From the NCBI GenBank assembly GCA_947468085.1, contig CANIKY010000019.1, positions 1-38,853 of the forward strand: a stretch of DNA of 38,853 bases. Direction: 5' to 3'. The notes below the pieces were generated by a model that ran no database searches, was not told where the DNA came from, and saw only the letters and a list, made by a program, of their open reading frames with translations. Below are positions 8,522 through 17,603 of the stretch, in pieces. The position numbers and the translations under genes are program-made. Numbering within the stretch: position 1 is the stretch's first letter; each line of letters opens with the position of its first letter. The DNA is from Paracoccaceae bacterium. Lineage in GTDB: Bacteria; Pseudomonadota; Alphaproteobacteria; Rhodobacterales; Rhodobacteraceae.

Positions 8522-9526
8522 ATGACAGTCAAAGTCGCCATCAACGGTTTCGGCCGTATCGGGCGCAATGTGCTGCGCGCCATCTTGGAATCGGGGCGCA
8601 CCGATATTGAAGTGGTCGCCATCAACGATCTGGGCCCTGTAGAAACCAACGCGCATCTCTTGCGCTTTGATTCGGTACATGGACGCTTTCCCCATGTGGT
8701 GACCACCACCGCCGATACGATTGACGTGGGCCGCGGGCCAATGAATGTCACCGCCATTCGCAATCCGGCCGAACTTCCGTGGGGCGATGTCGATGTCATC
8801 ATGGAATGCACCGGCATCTTCACCGCCAAAGACAAGGTGCAAGCGCATCTGTCGACCGGGGCCAAGCGGGTGCTGATTTCGGCACCGGGCGATAATGCCG
8901 ACAAGACGATTGTCTTCGGGGTGAACCACGGCACGCTGATGAAAGACGATCTGGTCGTATCGAACGCCTCGTGCACCACCAACTGCTTGTCGCCAGTGGC
9001 CAAGGTGCTGAATGATTCCATCGGGATCGTGAAGGGCTTTATGACCACGATCCACAGCTATACCGGCGATCAGCCAACGCTCGATACGATGCACAAAGAC
9101 CTGTACCGCGCGCGTGCTGCGTCGCTAAGCATGATCCCAACCTCCACCGGCGCTGCCAAGGCGGTGGGGTTGGTGCTGCCGGAACTGAAGGGCAAGTTGG
9201 ACGGCGTGGCCATCCGCGTGCCCACGCCCAATGTGTCGGTGGTGGATCTGGTGTTTGAAGCCAAGCGGTCCACCACGGTCGAAGAGATCAACGCCGCCAT
9301 CCGTGTGGCTGCCACCACGGGGCCTTTGGTGGGAATTTTGGGCTATACCGATCAGCCCAATGTCTCGGCAGATTTCAACCATGACCCGCATTCCTCGGTG
9401 TTCCATATGGACCAGACCAAGGTATTGGATGGCACGATGGTGCGGATCTTGGCGTGGTACGACAACGAATGGGGCTTTTCGAACCGGATGTCGGATACGG
9501 CTGTGGCCATGGGCAAGCTGATCTGA
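8522..9526 (+). CDS. gap: Glyceraldehyde-3-phosphate dehydrogenase, type I
   Basis: Cytoplasmic glycolytic/gluconeogenic enzyme that converts glyceraldehyde 3-phosphate, NAD(P)+ and phosphate to 1,3-bisphosphoglycerate. The 334-residue protein opens with the Rossmann motif [12 protein letters not shown] (5-16). [10 protein letters not shown] carries the catalytic cysteine at residue 151, and the C-terminal [12 protein letters not shown] is intact. Asp36 in the AINDL segment fits NAD+ preference of the glycolytic type, though this is an inference. TTAGGAG lies a few bases before the ATG. The gene is followed by a strong bidirectional terminator (9545-9572), so it is probably transcribed alone. 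Confidence 0.97.
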   Translation: MTVKVAINGFGRIGRNVLRAILESGRTDIEVVAINDLGPVETNAHLLRFDSVHGRFPHVVTTTADTIDVGRGPMNVTAIRNPAELPWGDVDVIMECTGIFTAKDKVQAHLSTGAKRVLISAPGDNADKTIVFGVNHGTLMKDDLVVSNASCTTNCLSPVAKVLNDSIGIVKGFMTTIHSYTGDQPTLDTMHKDLYRARAASLSMIPTSTGAAKAVGLVLPELKGKLDGVAIRVPTPNVSVVDLVFEAKRSTTVEEINAAIRVAATTGPLVGILGYTDQPNVSADFNHDPHSSVFHMDQTKVLDGTMVRILAWYDNEWGFSNRMSDTAVAMGKLI

Positions 9527-9544
9527 AACGGGACTTAGAATACC

Positions 9545-9572
9545 AAAAGGGCGCCGTCTGGCGCCCTTTTTT
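9545..9572. terminator. Bidirectional intrinsic terminator
   Basis: GGGCGCC (9549-9555), loop GTCT and GGCGCCC (9560-9566) form a perfect stem, flanked by AAAA on the left and TTTTTT on the right. It can therefore end both gap on the plus strand and the yicC-gmk-carbonic anhydrase operon, which finishes at 9591 on the minus strand. Confidence 0.9.
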
Positions 9573-9590
9573 AGGCCGTTGCGCAGGGAA

Positions 9591-10112
9591 TCACCCCTGC
9601 GCCACCAAGCCCTTGGCATAGCGTAAGGCGTTGCGCCGATACCCTTCGGCAGAACGCAGCAGGCGGGCTTGCTCTTCCGGTTCCAGCATCCGCACCACTT
9701 TGCCGGGCGACCCCATGACCAGCGCGCCGTCAGGAATTTCCTTGCCTTCGGTGACCAGCGCACAAGCGCCAATCAGGCAGCCTTTGCCAATCTTGGCCCC
9801 GTTCAAGATCGTCGCCCCCATGCCAATCAGCGTGCCGTCGCCAATTGTGCAGCCATGCAACATTGCGCGGTGGCCGATGGTGCAATTGGCCCCGATCACC
9901 ATGGGCACGCCCATGTCGGTGTGGATCACAACATTGTCTTGCACATTCGACCCTTGGCCCACAATCAGCACTTCGTTATCGCCGCGCAGCACAGCACCAA
10001 ACCAGACGCTTGCGCCATCCTCCAGCACCACTTTGCCAATCAAATCAGCGGTGGGGGCAGCCCAAGCGCCTACGCGCAGTTCTGGGGTGTGGCCGTCAAG
10101 CGTGTAGATCAT
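9591..10112 (-). CDS. Gamma-carbonic anhydrase family protein (left-handed beta-helix)
   Basis: The 173-residue protein has hexapeptide repeats through most of its length (for example [20 protein letters not shown] then [17 protein letters not shown]), which build a trimeric left-handed beta-helix. Histidines 64, 81 and 86 occupy the three zinc-ligand positions of gamma-carbonic anhydrases (IHTD, GHRAMLH). Such YrdA/PaaY/CaiE-like proteins may hydrate CO2 or have other metal-dependent roles; several lack measurable activity, so catalysis is not assured. It starts in the gmk stop codon (ATGA overlap) and is the last gene of a three-gene minus-strand operon. Confidence 0.9.
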   Translation of the reverse strand: MIYTLDGHTPELRVGAWAAPTADLIGKVVLEDGASVWFGAVLRGDNEVLIVGQGSNVQDNVVIHTDMGVPMVIGANCTIGHRAMLHGCTIGDGTLIGMGATILNGAKIGKGCLIGACALVTEGKEIPDGALVMGSPGKVVRMLEPEEQARLLRSAEGYRRNALRYAKGLVAQG

Positions 10113-10747
10113 CGCGCAGAAAACTCCTGATTAAGGCCGCGCACAAACTCGGCCAAATGGGGCTGGCGGTCGCGCCGCAGCCGCTCGGCCTGAACGATTG
10201 TGACAAGTTCGGCAAAAGCCGCTTCCAGATCGCGGTTCACGATCACATAGTCATATTCCATCCAATGGCTGATCTCGGACTGACTTTTGGCCATGCGCTG
10301 GGCGATCACGTCTTCGCTGTCTTGGGCACGGCCGCGCAATCGGCCTTCCAGCTCGGCAATGGACGGAGGCAAGATAAAGATCGACACCACATCGCCGCGC
10401 ATTGCCTGTTTGATCTGCTGGCCACCTTGCCAATCAATATCAAACAACGTGTCACGTCCTTGGATCATAGCCGTTTCCACCGGACCGCGTGGCGAGCCAT
10501 AGAAATTTCCGAAAACCTCGGCGTGTTCCAACATCTGGCCATCTTTCACCATGGTCTGAAACGCAGCACGTGATTTGAAATAGTACTCGCGCCCATCCAC
10601 CTCTGCGCTGCGCGGGCTGCGGGTGGTGGCGGAAACCGAAAAACTTAGAGAGGGGTCCCAAGCCATCAGTTTGCGCGACAAAGTTGACTTGCCTGCCCCC
10701 GAAGGGGACGAGAGGATCAGCAAAAGCCCGCGTCGCGTCATGGTCAT
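10109..10747 (-). CDS. gmk: Guanylate kinase
   Basis: Phosphorylates GMP to GDP with ATP, an essential step in guanine nucleotide supply. The 212-residue protein carries the P-loop [10 protein letters not shown] (13-22), the GMP-binding segment [20 protein letters not shown] and the lid-region IDWQGGQQI. Length and motifs are complete. It overlaps yicC upstream and the carbonic anhydrase-like gene downstream, each by ATGA, so translation of the three genes is likely coupled. The yicC-gmk order is widely conserved in alphaproteobacteria. A second in-frame ATG two codons in (10741) is an equally possible start. Confidence 0.96.
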   Translation of the reverse strand: MTMTRRGLLLILSSPSGAGKSTLSRKLMAWDPSLSFSVSATTRSPRSAEVDGREYYFKSRAAFQTMVKDGQMLEHAEVFGNFYGSPRGPVETAMIQGRDTLFDIDWQGGQQIKQAMRGDVVSIFILPPSIAELEGRLRGRAQDSEDVIAQRMAKSQSEISHWMEYDYVIVNRDLEAAFAELVTIVQAERLRRDRQPHLAEFVRGLNQEFSAR

Positions 10748-11643
10748 TCCACGTTTTGCACCTGTTCGCGCATCTGATCAATGACAGTCTTAAGGTCAAG
10801 CCCGATGCGGGTAAGCTGGATGGATTGCGCTTTAGAACACAGCGTATTGGCCTCGCGCAGGAACTCTTGCACCAAAAAGTCAAACTTGCGCCCGATCTGG
10901 CCAGCTTCAGCCAAAAGCGCACGGGCAGCTTGCAGATGAGCGGTAAGGCGGTCGATTTCTTCGGTGATGTCAGTTTTTACCACAAGAAGTGCCAGTTCTT
11001 GGGAAAGGCGGGCGGGGTCGACTGCGTCACTTTGCGCCAAAATCCGCGCCACAGCGTCGCGCAGGGCAAGCGCTGCCTCGCCTTGGCGGGCCAAAGCGGC
11101 GACTTTGGCTTGGGCCACCAGATCAGCTATGCACCCTATCTGGGCGGTGAGAATTGAGGCCAGCGCGGCACCCTCTGCGGCCCGCATAGCATTGAAATCA
11201 GCAAGAAGGGCGGGCAGATCAGCCAGAATGGCTGCGCGCAGGGCTGCCGTATCCACCTCGGCCGCGCCTTGATCGACCACCCCCCGCACGCCAAGCACAT
11301 CGGCCGCCGAGGCTTGGCCAAGCGTCACACCGATGCGCATAGCGTGATCTTCGACGGCACGCAGCGCCAGAAGGGCCGCTTGCAGCGCGGTTGGGTTCAG
11401 CCGCAGGCCAACCGCACCCTCTTCTGCCCCATCACGGGTGATTTTCAACGCCAGAGACACACTGCCACGCCCTAAGGCCTTGGCGAGATCGCCACGTAAG
11501 GCCAGTTCCAGCCCATCGACCCAATCTGGTAATCGCAGGCGCAGATCCAAACCCTTGCCATTGACCGCGCGAAGATCCCATGCCCAAGAATGCCCCGCCC
11601 CCTGCCCTTTGCGCGCGGCAAAGCCTGTCATGGAAAGGGTCAT
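10744..11643 (-). CDS. yicC: YicC-family endoribonuclease
   Basis: The 299-residue product has the N-terminal [10 protein letters not shown] and [16 protein letters not shown] motifs and the C-terminal [25 protein letters not shown] and [13 protein letters not shown] blocks that define YicC/YloC. Members of the family act as RNases and, in E. coli, promote decay of the RyhB small RNA with PNPase. AGGAG at 11654-11650 touches the ATG at 11649 but stands six bases from the ATG at 11643, so 11643 is taken as the start. The gene leads the yicC-gmk-gamma carbonic anhydrase operon. Confidence 0.93.
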   Translation of the reverse strand: MTLSMTGFAARKGQGAGHSWAWDLRAVNGKGLDLRLRLPDWVDGLELALRGDLAKALGRGSVSLALKITRDGAEEGAVGLRLNPTALQAALLALRAVEDHAMRIGVTLGQASAADVLGVRGVVDQGAAEVDTAALRAAILADLPALLADFNAMRAAEGAALASILTAQIGCIADLVAQAKVAALARQGEAALALRDAVARILAQSDAVDPARLSQELALLVVKTDITEEIDRLTAHLQAARALLAEAGQIGRKFDFLVQEFLREANTLCSKAQSIQLTRIGLDLKTVIDQMREQVQNVE

Positions 11644-11859
11644 CTGCATCTCCTATCAGGGGCATTAGAGGTCTTGGGGTCCGATGGACCAGCGTTTACC
11701 ATTTGTTTAGATTGTCCACCACAATGGCCCGCAAGCTTGTATGTAAAGCCATTGGCAAGCGAAGTTGCCGCAATCTTAACCTCGCCCCGTAGGAAAACGA
11801 AACCCTTCCTGCGGGGCTATTTGAAAAGGCGTCCCGCATCCAGCGGCGACGGGCGTAAT

Positions 11860-12579
11860 ATGGCATTCTCATCTTGGGGCACGGGGCCCTTTTCTGACGA
11901 CTTGGACCAACGAGACGGTGGGCGACGCTTTGCCCTTTTGGCGCAGGTGCGCGCTTATTGGCAGGGTTTACGGCAAGACGGGGCGCTGCCCGCGCGCAAC
12001 ACAATTGACCCGCGCGGCATTGCTGAGGCTTTGGAAAGCACCTTTTTACTGGAACGCGTCGCCAAGGGTGTGGCGCGCTTTCGCATTGCGGGCATGCATC
12101 TGCATGATTTGATCGGAATGGATGTGCGCGGGATGCCCCTGTCGACTCTTTTTGATCCGGCCGGGCGCAATCGGTTGTCGGAAGGGTTAGAGGCTGTCTT
12201 TACGACCCCCGCCGTCCTTGAGATCTGGCTTGAAGCCGAGCGCGGACTTGGCCGTCCACGTTTGGAAGGCCGGATCCTGGTGCTGCCCTTAAGCGATGCG
12301 CAGGGCCAAACGACACTCGCCTTGGGCTGCCTAGCCATGTCCGGCGCGCTTGGACGCGCTCCGCGCCGCTTTGCCATGACGGGATTGCTGCGCGAACCTA
12401 TATCTATCGGGGCGGGGGCGATAGCGGCGCTAGCAGACACGCCCGAAAGCAGCGCAACCTTCACCCCGCTTCCAAGCCTGCCCAAAACAAGATTATTGCA
12501 TCTGGCTGAGGGATTGCATTTTGCTAAGGGCAGTCGCCGCACCAAGCCCTATCTGCGGCTGGTGCATTCGCGCGACTAG
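11860..12579 (+). CDS. PAS domain-containing protein (PAS_5-like)
   Basis: The 239-residue product shows the layout of the alphaproteobacterial PAS_5 family: an N-terminal LLAQVRAYWQGLRQDGALPA with RNTIDPRGIAEAL, a central PAS-like part with FLLERVAKGVARFRIAGMHL and LIGMDVRGMPLSTLF, then a strand-rich end. Caulobacter and rhizobial members often lack an output domain, and here too nothing beyond the PAS fold is visible, so it may be a sensor or a partner-binding protein. The ATG at 11860 begins the family-like region; the frame is open upstream but reads through sequence overlapping yicC. There is no strong ribosome binding site. The gene converges with the DAHP synthase gene. Confidence 0.72.
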   Translation: MAFSSWGTGPFSDDLDQRDGGRRFALLAQVRAYWQGLRQDGALPARNTIDPRGIAEALESTFLLERVAKGVARFRIAGMHLHDLIGMDVRGMPLSTLFDPAGRNRLSEGLEAVFTTPAVLEIWLEAERGLGRPRLEGRILVLPLSDAQGQTTLALGCLAMSGALGRAPRRFAMTGLLREPISIGAGAIAALADTPESSATFTPLPSLPKTRLLHLAEGLHFAKGSRRTKPYLRLVHSRD

Positions 12580-12582
12580 GTC

Positions 12583-12611
12583 AAAAAAGGGCCCAAGGTT
12601 TGCCTTGGGCC
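12583..12611 (-). terminator. Intrinsic terminator of the DAHP synthase gene
   Basis: On the minus strand GGCCCAAGG (12611-12603), a 4-base loop and CCTTGGGCC (12598-12590) form a perfect 9-bp stem followed by C and six T (12588-12583). It lies 24 bases beyond the stop codon at 12635. Confidence 0.85.
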
Positions 12612-12634
12612 ACTAATCGTCTAGGTCGTCTGGC

Positions 12635-14005
12635 TTACAGTGCCACGCGGCGTTGCACATCGCGCATTGACGACAGTTCTTCCGACACCAAGAAGGCGAG
12701 CTCTAGCGACTGGCTGGCATTCAGGCGCGGATCACAGGCGGTGTGATAGCGATCCGACAGATCCTCGTCCTTCACCGCACGCAGGCCGCCGGTGCATTCG
12801 GTCACATCCTTGCCGGTCATCTCGAAATGCACGCCGCCCGGAATGGTGCCTTCGGCTTTGTGGATGCCAAAGAACTCGCGCACTTCGCGCAGCACCGATT
12901 CGAAAGGCCGCGTTTTATAGCCCGACGCCGCCTTGATCGTGTTGCCATGCATTGGATCGCACGACCACAGCACGTTGGCCCCCTCGGCCTGAACGGTCTT
13001 GATCAGACGGGGCAGATTGTCGCCCACTTTGCCCGCGCCAAAGCGGGCAATCAGGGTCAAACGGCCGGCTTCGTTCTGCGGGTTCAACTTGGCCATCAGA
13101 ACTTTCAGATCTTCCGCCGTCGTTGTGGGCCCGCATTTCAGCCCAATCGGGTTCAAGACACCGCGCGCGAATTCGACATGCGCGCCGTCGGGCTGACGGG
13201 TGCGGTCGCCGATCCAGATCATATGGCCCGATCCGGCCACCGGCTGACCAGTGATCGAATCAATCCGGCAAAGCGCTTCTTCATATTCCAGCAGCAAAGC
13301 TTCATGGCTGGTGTAAAAATCCACCGAGGCCAGCGAAGGGGCGGTTTCAGAATTGATCCCGGCAGCGTTCATGAAATCAAGCGCGTCCGAGATGCGGTTG
13401 GACAGGGCGCGGTAGCGTTCGGCCTTGTCATGTTCGGCAAAGCCCAAAGTCCAGGCATGCACGCGGTGGATATCGGCAAAGCCACCCGTCGAAAAGGCGC
13501 GCAGCAGGTTCAGCGAGGCGGCCGATTGTGTATAGGCCTGCAACATCCGCGCCGGATCTGGCACGCGCGAGGCGGTGTCGAAATCAAAGCCGTTGATGAT
13601 ATCGCCGCGATACGAGGGCAGTTCCACCCCGCCGATCACTTCTGTGCCAGCGGAACGCGGCTTGGCAAACTGGCCCGCCATGCGCCCCACTTTGATCACC
13701 GGCACTTTGGCGCCATAGGTCAGCACAACGGCCATTTGCAGCATCACGCGGAAGGTGTCGCGGATGTTATCGGCGGCAAATTCCGCAAAGCTTTCTGCAC
13801 AATCGCCGCCTTGCAGCAAAAACGCCTTGCCTTCCGCAGCCAGCGCCAATTGCTTTTTCAGCTTGCGCGCTTCGCCGGCAAAGACCAACGGCGGGTATTT
13901 GGCCAATTGCGCCTCTGCCCCGTTCAGGGCCGCTTGGTCGGGATAATCGGGCATCTGCACCCGTGGCTTTGCGCGCCAATCCGATTTTGTCCAGCCTTTG
14001 GTCAT
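12635..14005 (-). CDS. 3-deoxy-7-phosphoheptulonate synthase, class II
   Basis: Catalyses the first step of the shikimate pathway, condensing phosphoenolpyruvate and erythrose 4-phosphate to DAHP. The 456-residue protein is of the plant/actinobacterial class II type. [15 protein letters not shown] lies near the N-terminus, and [30 protein letters not shown] and [15 protein letters not shown] carry the metal- and substrate-binding residues. The ATG at 14005 is preferred to a GTG five codons upstream because GAGG lies at a usable distance before it and family similarity starts with [10 protein letters not shown]. Its erythrose 4-phosphate comes from the transketolase pathway, but the two genes are not adjacent. 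Confidence 0.95.
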   Translation of the reverse strand: MTKGWTKSDWRAKPRVQMPDYPDQAALNGAEAQLAKYPPLVFAGEARKLKKQLALAAEGKAFLLQGGDCAESFAEFAADNIRDTFRVMLQMAVVLTYGAKVPVIKVGRMAGQFAKPRSAGTEVIGGVELPSYRGDIINGFDFDTASRVPDPARMLQAYTQSAASLNLLRAFSTGGFADIHRVHAWTLGFAEHDKAERYRALSNRISDALDFMNAAGINSETAPSLASVDFYTSHEALLLEYEEALCRIDSITGQPVAGSGHMIWIGDRTRQPDGAHVEFARGVLNPIGLKCGPTTTAEDLKVLMAKLNPQNEAGRLTLIARFGAGKVGDNLPRLIKTVQAEGANVLWSCDPMHGNTIKAASGYKTRPFESVLREVREFFGIHKAEGTIPGGVHFEMTGKDVTECTGGLRAVKDEDLSDRYHTACDPRLNASQSLELAFLVSEELSSMRDVQRRVAL

Positions 14006-14172
14006 TTTCCGTGTCCTCACGTCAGAAGTTCACCGCGATATAAGGAAATTAGTGCCCTTTGCAAAGAGCAGAACGCCACCGATTTTTTGTGCCCAATTTT
14101 CTGGCATTCCCCCCTTGCGGCGGGAAACTATTCCTGTACCTATGCGTCAATAACGACACGTCAGGTCGCAAC

Positions 14173-15198
14173 ATGTCTATCGCCCCGCTTAAAGCCACCC
14201 AGACTTCTAAGCCAGAGGCGCCGCGCCGCTTTGTCTTTCTGCTGTTGGACAAATTCACCATGCTGGCCTTTGCCTCGGCCATCGAACCCTTGCGGATTGC
14301 CAACCGGGTTTTGGGAGAGACGGCCTATACTTGGGCCTTGGCGGGAGAAGGCGGGGCGTGGGCCACCTGTTCCAACGGCACGGCGTTTAAGCTGGATATG
14401 GGGCTAGACGAGATCGAGCGCGACGATATTTTATTGGCCTGCGGCGGCATCGATGTACAAAAAGCCGCGACCAAACCGATCTTGAACTGGCTGCGGCGCG
14501 AGTCGCGGCGCGGGGCTATCATCGGCGGGCTTTGCACGGGGGCTTATGCCTTGGCCAAGGCGGGGCTGCTGGATGGCAAGAAAGCGACGATCCACTGGGA
14601 GAATCAAGACGGGTTCTTGGAAGAGTTCGACGATGTCACCCTGACCAAGTCGGTCTTTGTGATGGATGGCAACCGCTGGTCAACGGCGGGGGGCACCTCG
14701 TCTTTGGATTTGATGCTGAAGGTGATTGCGGGCGATCACGGCGAGGATGTCGCCAATACCGTGGCGGACCAGTTGATCTATTCCACCCCGCGCACTGATC
14801 AAGACACCCAACGCCTGTCGATCCCCACCCGCATAGGTGTACGCCACCCCAAGCTTTCCCAAGTCATCCAGATGATGGAAGGCAATATCGAAGACCCGAT
14901 GTCGCCCGCCGATCTGGCCGAGGAAGTGGGCATGTCAACCCGCCAGTTGGAGCGCCTGTTCCGCCGCTATCTAAACCGCAGCCCCAAGCGCTATTACATG
15001 GAATTGCGGCTGCAAAAGGCGCGCAACCTGTTGATGCAGACAGATATGTCGGTGATCAACGTCGCACTCGCCTGCGGCTTTGCCAGCCCGTCGCATTTTT
15101 CCAAATGCTACCGCAGCCATTATAACACAACGCCCTACCGCGAGCGTGGAACCCAAGGCAATCCCACGCCGCCTATGGCAGGCCGCTTGTCGATTTAA
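14173..15198 (+). CDS. GlxA-family transcriptional regulator (DJ-1/PfpI domain plus AraC-type HTH)
   Basis: A 341-residue regulator. Residues about 18-190 form a class I glutamine amidotransferase-like domain with the elbow GGLCTGAYALA (Cys121), used for ligand sensing and not catalysis in this group. Residues about 228-322 are an AraC-type double helix-turn-helix ending in LACGFASPSHFSKCYR and the usual TPYRER. The linker STPRTDQDTQRLSIPTRIGV with RHPKL is typical of the ArgR/GbdR/CdhR branch, whose members respond to arginine, glycine betaine/dimethylglycine or carnitine. It could control the transporter/dimethylglycine dehydrogenase-like cluster starting 1.1 kb downstream, but that is inference. 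Its TAA overlaps the convergent DUF805 stop. Confidence 0.9.
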   Translation: MSIAPLKATQTSKPEAPRRFVFLLLDKFTMLAFASAIEPLRIANRVLGETAYTWALAGEGGAWATCSNGTAFKLDMGLDEIERDDILLACGGIDVQKAATKPILNWLRRESRRGAIIGGLCTGAYALAKAGLLDGKKATIHWENQDGFLEEFDDVTLTKSVFVMDGNRWSTAGGTSSLDLMLKVIAGDHGEDVANTVADQLIYSTPRTDQDTQRLSIPTRIGVRHPKLSQVIQMMEGNIEDPMSPADLAEEVGMSTRQLERLFRRYLNRSPKRYYMELRLQKARNLLMQTDMSVINVALACGFASPSHFSKCYRSHYNTTPYRERGTQGNPTPPMAGRLSI

Positions 15199-15581
15199 GC
15201 GGTTGGCTGCCCATGTTGATTGGGGCCTAGATCACTTTTCTGACAGAACCACACGATCAGCACGATGATCCCGATCAACGGGATCAGCATGATGCAAAGC
15301 CACCATCCCGATTTGCCAATGTCATGCAACCGCCGCGCCCCGACCGCCAGCGAGGGCAGAAAGTTTGCCAGGGTCCACAAATTTGACATCGTGCCGCCGT
15401 GGTAGCCCATCGCCATCGTGTCGGGGTCCATCATCATGACACCATGTCCAAAAACGATGCCAATCGCGGCAGTGGCAAGAATTTGGAACAGCGTCCACCA
15501 CCAATAAGCCGACCGCGAGGCGCGGCCATTAAAATTTGCGTAGCTTTGATAGCCAGAAACGATAGCGCCCTGAAAGGTCAT
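15195..15581 (-). CDS. DUF805 membrane protein
   Basis: The 128-residue product has the DUF805 pattern: a YANFNGRASRSAYWWWTLF start, several membrane segments, LAVGARRLHDIGKSGWW in the middle and IVLIVWFCQKSDLGPNQHG at the end. Members are small inner-membrane proteins of unknown function. The open frame runs to 15719, but the family part begins at the ATG at 15581, which has AGGA eight bases upstream. Its stop codon and that of the convergent GlxA-type regulator share the bases TTAA at 15195-15198. Confidence 0.88.
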   Translation of the reverse strand: MTFQGAIVSGYQSYANFNGRASRSAYWWWTLFQILATAAIGIVFGHGVMMMDPDTMAMGYHGGTMSNLWTLANFLPSLAVGARRLHDIGKSGWWLCIMLIPLIGIIVLIVWFCQKSDLGPNQHGQPTA

Positions 15582-15658
15582 CCGCAGATCCTTGATGCTT
15601 TGTGCCACCGCCAGTAGGCCAGAAGTTTGGGCGCTCGCCAAGACACCTTGCAGAGTGT

Positions 15659-16018
15659 TTAAGAACCTTCGTTGCAGAAAGACTGCACGATCAAACAATT
15701 GGCCGTGTAGCCCGAGCAATTGGCCAAAGCCGTCTCTTCCGCCTTGGCCACCGATTGGTCAGCCGAAAAGCCCATGCCAAACCCATCGCCTACGGCTACA
15801 GCGCCACAGTTGGGAAAAACCACAACCGCGTTGCAATCGCCAACGCCACAACGGGTGATCGAATCAGCGGATGCCTCGTCCTTGGAGGTAAAGTTCCACC
15901 CGGCCCCGACCTTACCGGTAGAGGGTGAAAAGGCGATGGCACCAAACAGGCCCTCGGCCAAAACAGGGGCCCCTAGGGCAAGCGTGAACACAAAGGCTGT
16001 GGCCATACGGTAGGACAT
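15659..16018 (-). CDS. Secreted DUF4189-family protein
   Basis: A 119-residue protein with a clear signal peptide (MATAFVFTLALGAPVLA, cleavage near residue 21), so the mature form of about 98 residues should be periplasmic or extracellular. The mature part has AIAFSPSTGKVGAGWN and repeated C-x-V-V-V-F/A-V patterns with six cysteines, probably three disulfides, matching the DUF4189 domain. Function is unknown. AAAGGA stands four bases before the ATG. The gene is divergent from the ABC transporter binding-protein gene, with a 275-base region between them that includes a 7-bp dyad (16113-16130). Confidence 0.82.
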   Translation of the reverse strand: MSYRMATAFVFTLALGAPVLAEGLFGAIAFSPSTGKVGAGWNFTSKDEASADSITRCGVGDCNAVVVFPNCGAVAVGDGFGMGFSADQSVAKAEETALANCSGYTANCLIVQSFCNEGS

Positions 16019-16112
16019 GGTTTCCTTTCACCCCCCGCGAACAGACCGGAGTTGTATCAGATAGGTGGAGACGCCAAGGGTCAGCGTCAAGGCCCGCCGC
16101 ACCTTCGCACCC

Positions 16113-16130
16113 AAGTTTGCAACCAAACTT
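16113..16130. promoter_or_regulatory. Dyad in the divergent DUF4189/transporter region (possible operator)
   Basis: AAGTTTG (16113-16119) and CAAACTT (16124-16130) form a perfect 7-bp inverted repeat separated by CAAC. It lies about 95 bases from the DUF4189 start and 164 bases upstream of the binding-protein start. Position and symmetry are suitable for a regulator site, but nothing identifies the regulator. Confidence 0.3.
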
Positions 16131-16293
16131 GCGCAAAACAGCACCGCAAAACAGGGTTTTTTTGCAGCTTCATCCACTTTGCCCTCAAAAAACGCGAAAA
16201 TCCGCCTTGAAATACCCATCACTGCCCACTTTTCTTTTACATCGCATCCCTCTAGTCTAAAGGAAGGATTGCGATCCAACATGGGAGTTAAAA

Positions 16294-17496
16294 ATGAAAA
16301 AACTGCTGCTCGCTACGGCTGCAACCGCGCTTTGCGCCTCCGTTGCCTCGGCCGAAGACGTGAAACTGGGGATTTTGATCGGCTTCACCGGGCCGATTGA
16401 ATCCTTGACCGGCCACATGGCCAATGCCGCTGAGGCAGCTATGGCCGAAGTGAACGCGGCAGGTAAATCGCTGAACGGCTGGACCTTTGTGTCCGTGCGC
16501 GGCGATGACACCTGCACTGACGCTGCTGTTGCGCAAACTGCGGCTGAAAAAATGGTCACTGCAGATGGCGTCAAGGGCATCATCGGCGGCGACTGCTCTG
16601 GCGTGACCGGTGCTGTCTTGCAGAACGTGGCGCGTCCGAACGGCATCGTGATGGTGTCGCCCTCGGCCACCTCGCCCGCTTTGTCGACCGCTGAAGATGA
16701 TGGCCTGTTCTTCCGCACAGCCCCGTCGGATGCGCGCGAAGGCGAAGTTATGGCTGACGTGCTGAAAGAACACGGCGTAACCTCGATCGCGCTGACCTAT
16801 TCCAACAGCGACTACGGCAAGGGTCTGGCCGATGCGATTGCAACGTCTTTTGCAGCCGTTGGCGGCACTGTGACGATCAACATCCCGCATGAAGACGGCA
16901 AGTCCGACTACTCGGCCGAAGTCGCCTCGCTGGCAGCAGCGGGCGGCGATCTGCTGGTTGTGGCAGGCTATCTGGACCAGGGCGGCAAAGGCATCATTCA
17001 AGCCTCGCTCGACACCGGCGCTTTTAGCAAGTTCGGTCTGCCCGGCGGCATGGTCGGCGACAGCCTGCCCTTGGCCATCGGCCCGGCGCTTGACGGCTCG
17101 TACGGCCAAGTCGCTCAGTCTGACTCGGCAGGTGCTGCCATCTTGGCAGACATGGGCAAAGCCGCAATGCCGGCTTACGATGCCACTTCGCCCTACACGA
17201 TGGAAAGCTACGACGCAGCAGCTTTGATCATGTTGGCCATGCAGGCGACAAATTCGACCGACTCCAAGGTCTATTCTGCCAAGATCATGGAAATCGCCAA
17301 CGGTCCGGCCGATGGTTCGGGCGAAAAGATCCTTCCCGGCCAACTCGGCCACGCGATGGAGCTGATCGCTGCTGGCAAAGCCATCGACTATGATGGCGCA
17401 TCGGGCGTGACTTTGGTCGGCGCTGGCGAATCCGCTGGCCGCTACAAAGAGTTCGAAATCAAAGCGGGCAAGTACGAAACCATCAAGTTCCGTTGA
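16294..17496 (+). CDS. LIV-type ABC transporter substrate-binding protein
   Basis: A 400-residue periplasmic binding protein of the leucine/isoleucine/valine (type I, HAAT) class. Residues 1-20 (KKLLLATAATALCASVASA) are a signal peptide without a lipobox. The mature part starts EDVKLGILIGFTGPIES, the common opening of the family, and continues with GIIGGDCSGVTGA and the hinge-region FFRTAPSDAREGEVMA. It would deliver its ligand to the permeases encoded downstream. Its ligand could be a branched-chain amino acid, but family members also bind amides, urea, aromatic acids or betaines, and the neighbouring dimethylglycine dehydrogenase-like gene suggests an alternative. GGGAG precedes the ATG. 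A strong hairpin follows the gene. Confidence 0.93.
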   Translation: MKKLLLATAATALCASVASAEDVKLGILIGFTGPIESLTGHMANAAEAAMAEVNAAGKSLNGWTFVSVRGDDTCTDAAVAQTAAEKMVTADGVKGIIGGDCSGVTGAVLQNVARPNGIVMVSPSATSPALSTAEDDGLFFRTAPSDAREGEVMADVLKEHGVTSIALTYSNSDYGKGLADAIATSFAAVGGTVTINIPHEDGKSDYSAEVASLAAAGGDLLVVAGYLDQGGKGIIQASLDTGAFSKFGLPGGMVGDSLPLAIGPALDGSYGQVAQSDSAGAAILADMGKAAMPAYDATSPYTMESYDAAALIMLAMQATNSTDSKVYSAKIMEIANGPADGSGEKILPGQLGHAMELIAAGKAIDYDGASGVTLVGAGESAGRYKEFEIKAGKYETIKFR

Positions 17497-17519
17497 TCAC
17501 CCTTTGATATAAGACAAAG

Positions 17520-17546
17520 CGGCCCGGGGCTTACCCCCCCGGGCCG
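17520..17546. other. Strong hairpin after the binding-protein gene
   Basis: CGGCCCGGGG (17520-17529) pairs perfectly with CCCCGGGCCG (17537-17546) across a 7-base loop. No T-run follows, so it is more likely a partial terminator or a 3' mRNA stabiliser separating the highly expressed binding protein from the ATPase and permease genes. Such an arrangement is common in ABC operons. Confidence 0.65.
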
Positions 17547-17603
17547 TTGCCTTACATAAATTGACCCAGAGCCCATAAGGGCCACAGGGGGAAGCAGGGA
17601 AAC

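Noticed and set aside
12743-14407. Long 554-residue open frame on the plus strand
   Set aside because: It is antisense to the class II DAHP synthase over nearly its whole length, is rich in His/Arg/Gln as GC-rich antisense frames are, and runs into the GlxA-type gene in another frame.
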